DNA of 33,506 nt, from positions 1 through 33,506 of IMG/VR virus record IMGVR_UViG_3300034104_004197. The stretch is one strand, 5' to 3'. A model generated the notes under the pieces. That model saw only the letters and a list, made by a program, of their open reading frames with translations, made no database searches and had not been told where the DNA came from. Position 1 is the first letter of the stretch; each line of letters starts with the position of its first letter. The stretch is from a virus. Made by a program: the position numbers and the translations under genes. Positions 27,611-33,506 of this stretch are shown here, one piece after another.

Positions 27611-29874
27611 TGCTGACACAAGCGATGCCGGCGCTGGCTCAAGCCCTAACGGGCGTGCTGCCAGACGCCGCCCTGCGGCAGCTGATGCAGGCACTGGGGA
27701 ATTGCCAGCAGTCCCTGGCGCACCGCGGCAGCACGCAGTTCAGCAACGAGCGGCAGACGCTCCCGAATGGACTCGCACGCGGGGGCAGCTGGAACCCCGC
27801 GTCCTACGCCGAGCTGCTGCCGTCCGCAGGCCAGAACGTGTTTGTGGACGTGCCATCTGGCGGCAGCGGCGGCTACCCGGGCGCCGGCAACTACCAGTAC
27901 CGCAACGGGTTCCAGTTCCCGATCAACAGCACCTTCAACAACAACCAGTATTACGGCGGCCCGACGTTCACGGTGTTCGGGGACACCAACCTGGGCAACC
28001 TGTCGGTGCAGAACATATACGCCCAGACCATCAACAACATCCCCGTCGCACGGCCTCGCCCGCAGGACAGCCCAGAGTCCGGCAATCCGGATGGTGGCCC
28101 GGCTGGCGGCGGTGGCGCTAACATCAACGTCAACCAGATCGGAGGAGGTGGCGGATTTGGTGGAGCCGGGCCGGGGTTGCTCTTCACGCCGGCCGTCGAA
28201 AAGAAGGCCATCGTCACCAACATCCGCGCCAACAACCCCGACATCACCGTGACGAAGGTCACCAAGGTCGGCTATCCGAGCAAGGATATTGCCGTCTCGC
28301 TCACGCAGTGGGACACGCCGTCCATCGACCTGAGCGTGAAGGGCAGCACGTCGGTGGCGATACCAACGTCTGCCGCGCTCACCAAGTTCACCGGCACTGG
28401 CGCCGGGACCGTTCAGATACCCACCAAGGCAGAACTGAGCGGCATGAAGTTGTCGTTCAGCGGCAACGTCGCTGTGCCGAATAAGCTGTCCATCGCTGAA
28501 ATTGCAGCGACATGCACGGTGCCGGTTGCCATCCCCACAGTCGGAACGCTCTCGTCGCTGACGCTCGGCAGCACGGCGGTGTCCTTTAACATCCCGACCT
28601 CCGTGACCCTGCCGACATACACGGGTTCCTCAAATGTGTCCATACCTGACACCTGCGACGTTTCGTTTAATGGAACACCGTCGCTTCCGGCGCTGTCTGC
28701 CACAAGCTCGCCTGTCGCGTTTGACATTCCAACGAGCATCACCCTGCCGCAGTATTCCGGCAGCACCTCGCTGGCGATCCCAGATAAATGTGAGGTGGTG
28801 TTTGACGGAGTGCCGTCGCTTCCGGCGCTGTCTGCCACAAGCTCGGTGATTTCAATCGCCGTGCCGACCACTGTCGATCTGTCGGAATATAAGTACAAGG
28901 CGACGTGCAGTTCGTTTGACAGCATTCTGTCGGGCAAGACGGCGTCCGGGCAAACCGTGACGTTCAACGTCCCAGTTGTCACGGGTGGAAGCCTGGACGA
29001 GAACTGCAAGTTCGTCCCCACCACCGGCACGCAGTCCGTAACCATCACGCTGCCGCAGCTGACCGTGGACTTCACCAAGGGGACAGTTACGCCCACCGTC
29101 AACGTCACACCGGCCTTTCTTGCCCCGGTGGGGCTTGGTGGTGTTGTCGCGCAGAACGTGACCCCGACAATTACTCCATCTTACAAGACCGCATTCTCGC
29201 TGCCGGCCCTAAAGGCGAACCTGTCGACCGTCACTTCCACACTCTTGACCCTCACGTCGGACGCCAAGGCCGCTGCCACGCTCAACACTGTCTCTAAGTC
29301 CGTCACGCCGGTCATTACGCCGGAATACAAGAGCAACTTCTCGCTGCCGGCCTTGCAGGCCAAGCTGTCAACGCTGACCAAGACAAGCGTCAGCATCACA
29401 TCTAAGGCGGATTCGGCGGCTACGTTTACCACCTCGCAGCAGTCGGTCACGCCAACCATCAATGCGACCTCTATTGGTCCCGTCAACCTGACGCCGGGCG
29501 TGTCCAAGGACATCGGCGGAACCGTCAAGCTGTCGTCGCCCGCGTCCGTTTCTGTAGATGGAACGGAGAGCAAGGCCGTGTCTGGCACGGTGGAGGTGAC
29601 CAGCTACGGCTCCATCGCCCTCACCACCACGGCCCAGCCTCTTGAGGTCACGCTGAACGCTACGGACACGTCCATCACGCTGACCACTACGCCGACCACC
29701 GTAGAGATTCAGTCCACCGGCACTGCGAAGTACAGCAAGCTGTCATCGGCAAGCGTGAACCCGGCGAACGACGAGCTGACCCTGACCAACGGGACCGACA
29801 ACATCACCGTGGACGTTGATAAGTCGCTCAAGGTGAGCAAGGACTTCCTCATCTACTACAGGCCGCGGTTCTGA
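27610..29874 (+). CDS. Long beta-repeat tail fibre/spike, 754 aa
   Basis: Starts in TAATG. A short helical N-terminus (MLTQAMPALAQALTGVLPDA then LRQLMQALGNCQQSL) is followed by a Gly/Asn/Tyr region (GAGNYQYRNGFQFPINSTFN), a fibre-type strand (NLSVQNIYAQTINN) and a Gly-rich linker (GGGGANINVNQIGGGGG). The remaining ~550 residues are almost entirely Thr/Ser/Val/Pro-rich strands with repeats such as IPTSVTLPTYTGSSNVSIPD, and IPTSITLPQYSGSTSLAIPD. Two repeats are encoded by an identical 33-base DNA segment. This fits a long trimeric fibre that could contact host surface or other virion proteins. No enzymatic depolymerase motif is seen. Confidence 0.8.
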   Translation: MLTQAMPALAQALTGVLPDAALRQLMQALGNCQQSLAHRGSTQFSNERQTLPNGLARGGSWNPASYAELLPSAGQNVFVDVPSGGSGGYPGAGNYQYRNGFQFPINSTFNNNQYYGGPTFTVFGDTNLGNLSVQNIYAQTINNIPVARPRPQDSPESGNPDGGPAGGGGANINVNQIGGGGGFGGAGPGLLFTPAVEKKAIVTNIRANNPDITVTKVTKVGYPSKDIAVSLTQWDTPSIDLSVKGSTSVAIPTSAALTKFTGTGAGTVQIPTKAELSGMKLSFSGNVAVPNKLSIAEIAATCTVPVAIPTVGTLSSLTLGSTAVSFNIPTSVTLPTYTGSSNVSIPDTCDVSFNGTPSLPALSATSSPVAFDIPTSITLPQYSGSTSLAIPDKCEVVFDGVPSLPALSATSSVISIAVPTTVDLSEYKYKATCSSFDSILSGKTASGQTVTFNVPVVTGGSLDENCKFVPTTGTQSVTITLPQLTVDFTKGTVTPTVNVTPAFLAPVGLGGVVAQNVTPTITPSYKTAFSLPALKANLSTVTSTLLTLTSDAKAAATLNTVSKSVTPVITPEYKSNFSLPALQAKLSTLTKTSVSITSKADSAATFTTSQQSVTPTINATSIGPVNLTPGVSKDIGGTVKLSSPASVSVDGTESKAVSGTVEVTSYGSIALTTTAQPLEVTLNATDTSITLTTTPTTVEIQSTGTAKYSKLSSASVNPANDELTLTNGTDNITVDVDKSLKVSKDFLIYYRPRF
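28678..28710 (+). repeat. Exact 33-bp direct repeat inside the fibre gene, copy 1
   Basis: The segment starts CCGTCGCTTCCGGCG and encodes (P)SLPALSATSS. It is identical to 28813-28845, 135 bases (45 codons) downstream, so the reading frame is kept. Confidence 0.9.
28813..28845 (+). repeat. Exact 33-bp direct repeat inside the fibre gene, copy 2
   Basis: Second copy of the segment at 28678-28710. Flanking codons have diverged while this core is unchanged, suggesting recent duplication or gene conversion. Confidence 0.9.
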
Positions 29875-31115
29875 TGGCCGTTTGCACGCAGACTACGGAC
29901 GGCAGCTGCTGCGTCGGGACAACCTGCTTCTCCGTGAAGGAGTGCAAGTGCGCCTGCCTGGGCGGCAGCTTCCGATCCGACCGCACCTGCGCCACCAGCA
30001 ACTGCTACCGCATCTCGGACGGCGCGTGCTTTACCGCCAACCATTGCGCCTGCACCGTCACCTATAACGGCGTGTGGTACGCGACGGGAACCTGCGACTG
30101 CCGCACGCACCCCAACCCGAATGTGTGCGACCCGTCCCGCTGCCGGGCGTGCAGCGCCTCTTTTGGTACGTGCTACAGCACATGCCTGTACCCGCGGGAC
30201 TGCTGCTACAACTCCACCACCCTCACGGTGGCCTGTTGCTTGGAGTCGCAGGAGTGCCAGGGCGGGACGTGCGTCAATCGCTGCGCCGCCGGCCAGACCT
30301 ACTGCCGCACCTCGCTGAATCCGTTCACGTACACCTGCTGCCCATCGGGGCAGGACTGCTGCAACGGCCAGTGCATCGGGATCACCAGCACCAACACTGT
30401 CCAGTTCGACCTTGGAATCAACGACTGGACCGGCGGGCCAACGGTGACGGCCGGCAAGTACATCTCCGTGACGGCCACCGCCCAAGGCAGTGCGTACGGC
30501 ACGCCGGGGCGAGCATCTTGGAACAACAGCGGCGGCGAGACTACGCCGGATGGCGTTGGCCTGTGCTGCGCCGGATGCAACGTCGATGCCACCATCAGCC
30601 ACATGGCCCTGATCGGGAAGATCGGCGCCGGCGGGACGCCATTCCTGCTCGGCGCCAGCGGCGGAGCTGACGCCACCGCATCGGGCCAGCTCTTCGTTCG
30701 GCACAACGGTACGTGCGTTGGCGATTACACCGGGCAGTACGTGGTGACGATTGTCGTTCGCGGCTGTAATCCCGTGACGCCGAGCGAGGCCGAGGCCGTT
30801 TCCACGCCGGCCGTGCGGCAGTCGCAGGACAAGCCACAAGCCGGCCCGGGCACGGAGCTGAAGGCACTCCTGAAGTACATCGGCATCGTCGCCAAGCCCG
30901 ACTGCCCTTGTAATACGCGGGCGGCCATCATGGACGAGATGGAGGACCGGGAGCCTGGGTGGTGCCTGGCGAACATCGACACCATCCTGGATTGGCTCAA
31001 GGAACAGGCGGAAAACCGCGGCCTGCCGTTCGTCCGGGCGGCGGCAAAACTGCTGGTAAAGCGGGCTATTTCCAACGCGAAACGGAAATCCGCCCGCGAG
31101 GGCAATAGTAAGTAG
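29874..31115 (+). CDS. Cys-rich protein with LecA-like lectin domain, 413 aa
   Basis: Starts in TGATG. Three regions are visible. Residues 1-168 contain 32 cysteines by my count, many as CC or CxC (SCCVGTTC, CKCAC, CTCDC-type, CPSGQDCCNGQC), like a knot- or EGF-type disulfide-rich module. Residues about 175-296 match the PA-IL (LecA) galactose-binding fold pattern: W.GG.TVTAG.YISVTA, SHMALIGKIGAGGTPFLLG (242-260) and GQLFVRHNGT...GDYTGQYV (271-290), where LecA has its calcium/sugar ligands. Residues 326-405 are a helical domain (GTELKALLKYIGI, CPCNTRAAIMDEM, WCLANIDTILDWLKEQA) that I recall, tentatively, from planctomycete and related phage proteins. Likely a surface-exposed virion lectin; the disulfides would need an oxidising environment. 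Confidence 0.8.
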   Translation: MAVCTQTTDGSCCVGTTCFSVKECKCACLGGSFRSDRTCATSNCYRISDGACFTANHCACTVTYNGVWYATGTCDCRTHPNPNVCDPSRCRACSASFGTCYSTCLYPRDCCYNSTTLTVACCLESQECQGGTCVNRCAAGQTYCRTSLNPFTYTCCPSGQDCCNGQCIGITSTNTVQFDLGINDWTGGPTVTAGKYISVTATAQGSAYGTPGRASWNNSGGETTPDGVGLCCAGCNVDATISHMALIGKIGAGGTPFLLGASGGADATASGQLFVRHNGTCVGDYTGQYVVTIVVRGCNPVTPSEAEAVSTPAVRQSQDKPQAGPGTELKALLKYIGIVAKPDCPCNTRAAIMDEMEDREPGWCLANIDTILDWLKEQAENRGLPFVRAAAKLLVKRAISNAKRKSAREGNSK

Positions 31116-31126
31116 CAGGAGGACGC

Positions 31127-32368
31127 ATGGCCGGATTCAGAGATTTCGTCGCCCCGTGGGGCGGAGCCACCGACCCCGGGTTCGCCACGTCCATGGGCAA
31201 CACGCTCATGTCGGCGCCCGGCCAGTTCGCGAACACGTACGGCCAGATGTATGACTCCTTCAACAAGGGGTACGGCACGTACAACCAGGGTCTGGCAAGC
31301 CTTGGTAATAGCTACGCCCAGAACTACGGTTCCATGGCGGGCGGGATTGGTCAGCTGGCCAACGCACTGGGGAATACCTGGAACAACGCCCAGTCCAACA
31401 ACCCCTACGCATCGTCCGCGGAGGCTGCACGCCAGATGGCTGTCGCCAATCTCGGCACGGCGGCCATGAGCAACTATGGCAACATCGGCGTGGCCGGCAT
31501 GGACGCCTGGGCCAAGAACCAGAACGGCTACCAGAACGCCCTGGCCGGCATGACCACGGCCAACCAGACCGCCTTGGGTGGGCTGGGCCAGGCCCGCTTG
31601 GGTGCCCTGTCCAATCTGGGCGGGTCGGCGGCGAAGTACGGCATCGGTGAGGCGGTGGCGGGCGCGATGCCCGGCCTGCTGTCCGAGGGCGGCTACAGCG
31701 GCCCCACTAGCGTCGGTGGCGGAGGCTCTGGATGGGGTGTCCTCAACGGACTTCGCGGTGACATCAACGGCGACCAGGGTGCTGCCCAGCTCCAGGCCGG
31801 GTACACGCAGGGACTGGACGCCCTCAACGCCGACCAGGCCATCGCCCGCAACTATCCGCGCCAGCAGATCGACACCTCGTACGGTCATTTGATGAACATG
31901 AACCGTATGAACCTGGACGAGACGCGGCGTGGCATGGACCAGTTCTATGAGAACTACGGGCCGTACCAGAACAACCGCCCGCGTGACGGGCAGACGATCC
32001 CGACAGGCACTCTCCTGGACGCCCTGGCCGGCGGCTACTCCGACTCCGCAAGGCGGATCGGTGGCGCACAGGCTGACATGCGATCCGGCTGGAGTGACGC
32101 GGGTGCGGCCTATGGTGCCGGCCGCAGCGATGTGAGCGGCATGTGGGACCGCAGCATGGGCAACATGGGCGTGTTCGACTCACCGGCCCAAACGCAGCAG
32201 CGTCAGTGGGCCATGGAGGACGAGGCGAAAGCCCGCCGGCAGCAGCAGTTCACGGATCAACTGCTGGCCCAGCCGATGGCCCCGACCATCGCAGCTCTGT
32301 ACCGCCGCGCTGACCCGCAGAACCTGGCCTACGCTTCACCTCGCACCGGAGGCTGGCGAGACGCATGA
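31127..32368 (+). CDS. Gly/Ala/Asn/Gln-rich virion or ejection-type protein, 413 aa
   Basis: Starts at the ATG at 31127 behind AGGAGG. The composition (repeated G, A, N, Q, Y, M with almost no Cys) and helical patches (SAEAARQMAVANLGTAAMSN, TTANQTALGGLGQARLGAL, AGAMPGLLSEGGYSG) resemble internal or ejection proteins of short-tailed phages, which may insert into the host envelope. The N-terminus begins MAGFRDFVAPWGGATDP. A charged C-terminal helix follows (QRQWAMEDEAKARRQQQFTD). It is the first of a run of small co-oriented, overlapping genes with similar composition. The role is inferred from composition and context. Confidence 0.7.
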   Translation: MAGFRDFVAPWGGATDPGFATSMGNTLMSAPGQFANTYGQMYDSFNKGYGTYNQGLASLGNSYAQNYGSMAGGIGQLANALGNTWNNAQSNNPYASSAEAARQMAVANLGTAAMSNYGNIGVAGMDAWAKNQNGYQNALAGMTTANQTALGGLGQARLGALSNLGGSAAKYGIGEAVAGAMPGLLSEGGYSGPTSVGGGGSGWGVLNGLRGDINGDQGAAQLQAGYTQGLDALNADQAIARNYPRQQIDTSYGHLMNMNRMNLDETRRGMDQFYENYGPYQNNRPRDGQTIPTGTLLDALAGGYSDSARRIGGAQADMRSGWSDAGAAYGAGRSDVSGMWDRSMGNMGVFDSPAQTQQRQWAMEDEAKARRQQQFTDQLLAQPMAPTIAALYRRADPQNLAYASPRTGGWRDA

Positions 32369-32625
32369 TGCCCTACCAGTACCAAGGGGCCGCCGCTGAC
32401 GTTCTCCGCGGCCTCACGCAGGCCGCCAAGGCCCGCAATGACTTTGAGCTTCAGAAGGGCGATGACGAGCTGGCGAACAAGAAGCGGGAGTTCGCCCAGC
32501 AGTACGCCCTCCAGGGCATGCGGAACCAAGTAGACCAGAGGCAGCAGGCCAACCAGCTGCAGCTCACGCGGCTGCAGGGCTTGTACGGCTCGGTCGGCAA
32601 CCTGCTGCAGGGGCTGTATAGCTGA
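32365..32625 (+). CDS. Small Gln-rich helical protein, 86 aa
   Basis: Starts at the ATG at 32365, overlapping the previous TGA (ATGA); a second ATG follows at 32368. The product begins MMPYQYQGAAADVLRGLTQA and is one long charged/Gln-rich helix (NDFELQKGDDELANKKREFA, NQVDQRQQANQLQLTRLQGL) with a hydrophobic end (YGSVGNLLQGLYS). Its composition resembles the next gene product, and both begin with M(M/I)PYQ. Likely part of the same internal-virion assembly. No family is recognised. Confidence 0.7.
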   Translation: MMPYQYQGAAADVLRGLTQAAKARNDFELQKGDDELANKKREFAQQYALQGMRNQVDQRQQANQLQLTRLQGLYGSVGNLLQGLYS

Positions 32626-33002
32626 TGATTCCCTACCAGACCTCACGCGCACTGTTCAACAACCAGTACGCCCAGGCGGCCATTGAAGGCGATCCGAGGT
32701 TCCAGGCCAAGCAGATGGACCGCGGCGGCGTCTCTCGCGGCGCTGGCACACAGAGCCAGGCCGGCATCCAGGGCGCCAGCAAGTTGGCCGAGGGCGTGGC
32801 GGAAGCCTACAAGCAACGCGCCCAGGCAAATCAATACAACGTCGGCCAGGCTCTCCAGATTCAGCAGGCGAACGACCTGCAGAGCCAGGCCATGACCGCG
32901 CTGCAGCAGCAGCAGGCTTATCAAGACGCCATGGCCCGCACGCAGAAGCGGAACATGGGCATGGACTTCGCGACTTCTATCCTTGGGGGACTCTTGCGCT
33001 AA
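32625..33002 (+). CDS. Gln/Ala-rich helical protein, 125 aa
   Basis: Starts in TGATG. The N-terminus (MIPYQTSRALFNNQYAQAAI) is like that of the previous gene product. The body is rich in Gln and Ala (EGVAEAYKQRAQANQYNVGQ, ALQIQQANDLQSQAMTALQQ), consistent with an alpha-helical bundle or coiled coil, and ends in a short hydrophobic segment, MGMDFATSILGGLLR. Such soluble, Gln/Ala-rich proteins with a terminal hydrophobic segment are common among ejection proteins. The function is inferred. Confidence 0.7.
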   Translation: MIPYQTSRALFNNQYAQAAIEGDPRFQAKQMDRGGVSRGAGTQSQAGIQGASKLAEGVAEAYKQRAQANQYNVGQALQIQQANDLQSQAMTALQQQQAYQDAMARTQKRNMGMDFATSILGGLLR

Positions 33003-33292
33003 TGGCACGCCTCAATCTGGACCTGGACGATCTGACGCCCACGGCGCTCAAGCGTCTTGTGAAGCAGCTCCTTGCCGCCGACGAGGCCGAGGAACGGAAG
33101 ATCGCCGCCAGGATTGGCAAGCACTCCGCCTCCGAGGAGCGTGCCGAGGGCAAGCCGCATCGTCCGAAGAACGACCTCGCTGACCTGGACGAGGAGATGC
33201 ACGGCAAGCCGAATACGCCGATGGTGGAAGACGATGACCTCTCCAGCGACGGCGACCTCCCAGACATTCCCAAGAAGAAGGGACGCAAGTAA
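33002..33292 (+). CDS. Small acidic/basic hypothetical protein, 96 aa
   Basis: Starts in TAATG. The N-terminal part is a helix (LTPTALKRLVKQLLAADEAE), followed by an acidic, probably disordered tail (DLADLDEEMHGKPN, VEDDDLSSDGDLPDIP) ending KKKGRK. This split, helix plus acidic tail with a terminal basic patch, is common in small assembly or chaperone proteins, but no family is recognised. The TAA overlaps the next ATG by one base. Confidence 0.7.
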   Translation: MARLNLDLDDLTPTALKRLVKQLLAADEAEERKIAARIGKHSASEERAEGKPHRPKNDLADLDEEMHGKPNTPMVEDDDLSSDGDLPDIPKKKGRK

Positions 33293-33506
33293 TGCCTACC
33301 GGTCGATCCAATGTCGATGACCTCCTCCGCCGCCTGGGCCTGGTCCTGCCGGACCCAAGCGCCGCTCCTCCCATGCCGCGCCGGTCGGTTGAGCTGCCGA
33401 TGCCGGGCGAGGCAGGCGATCCGACCTATCTGCAGCGGATGCAGGCCGCGCATCTCATTGACGAAGCGCAGGCGCCGCCCACCACGTTTCGCGGGCCGCG
33501 CAATGG
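33292..33506 (+). CDS. Hypothetical protein, 5' part only, cut by the window edge
   Basis: Starts in TAATG and stays open to the last base (71 complete codons). The N-terminus MPTGRSNVDDLLRRLGL is an amphipathic helix, followed by Pro-rich sequence (LPDPSAAPPMPRRSVELPMP) and DPTYLQRMQAAHLIDEAQAP. It may be the start of another virion protein in this run. No function can be assigned. Confidence 0.65.
   Translation, partial: MPTGRSNVDDLLRRLGLVLPDPSAAPPMPRRSVELPMPGEAGDPTYLQRMQAAHLIDEAQAPPTTFRGPRN

Noticed and set aside
1-33506. tRNA genes, CRISPR arrays, insertion sequences, integrase or attachment sites
   Set aside because: I looked for cloverleaf-like GC stems with a T-loop, regularly spaced short repeats, transposase motifs and tyrosine/serine recombinases and found none.

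Overview
The window is a tightly packed, GC-rich tailed-phage genome segment (or a prophage or metagenomic viral contig), short-tailed or podovirus-like in gene content. The recognisable hallmarks are a large terminase with a Walker A motif and nuclease aspartates, a portal protein, a scaffold plus major capsid pair, a decoration-like protein, a tail-adaptor-like protein, and a run of tail fibre/spike and ejection-protein-like genes. I see no integrase, lysis gene, DNA polymerase, tRNA or CRISPR array. Both ends cut through genes, so this is part of a larger genome. The host cannot be read directly. The C-terminal domain of the Cys-rich protein (29874-31115) resembles, from memory, proteins of Planctomycetota and their phages, so that phylum is a tentative suggestion only.

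Layout. (1) 1-2580, minus strand: an early-type cassette of eight small genes. Four share an identical 13-base initiation sequence (GAGGTGTGACATG) and a fifth has a near copy; several upstream stop codons lie inside it. (2) 2581-2962: a divergent control region with a duplicated ~48-bp module, nested inverted repeats, a textbook sigma70-type promoter overlapped by a 12-bp palindrome, and a leader hairpin on each side. (3) 2963-3705, plus strand: one gene of unknown function with its own promoter and rho-independent terminator. (4) 3706-4142: a non-coding, pyrimidine-rich gap. (5) 4143-8143: virion or accessory genes, including a polyvalent-protein-type domain and an ADP-ribosyltransferase-like protein that share an N-terminal peptide. 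(6) 8240-11059: scaffold, major capsid and decoration genes closed by a strong terminator. (7) 11085-18577: small Q/P-rich proteins (one ORF cut by an in-frame amber codon), a glycosyltransferase, zinc-binding proteins, terminase, portal. (8) 18578-31115: tail-fibre cluster with repeated N-terminal modules, FN3 and LamG domains, an adaptor, a split tail protein with Gly-rich repeats, a large beta-repeat fibre and a Cys-rich LecA-like protein. (9) 31127-33506: Gly/Ala/Gln-rich, ejection-protein-like genes.

Most plus-strand genes overlap by one base (TAATG, TGATG) or four bases (ATGA, GTGA), implying polycistronic, translationally coupled expression. The capsid block precedes terminase and portal, the reverse of the usual terminase-portal-scaffold-capsid order. 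The most notable points are the candidate virion-packaged ADP-ribosyltransferase with a shared N-terminal tag, the Cys-rich lectin-like fibre protein, and two amber codons that look like single-base changes: one splits a continuous ORF, the other overlaps an apparent AUA start codon.
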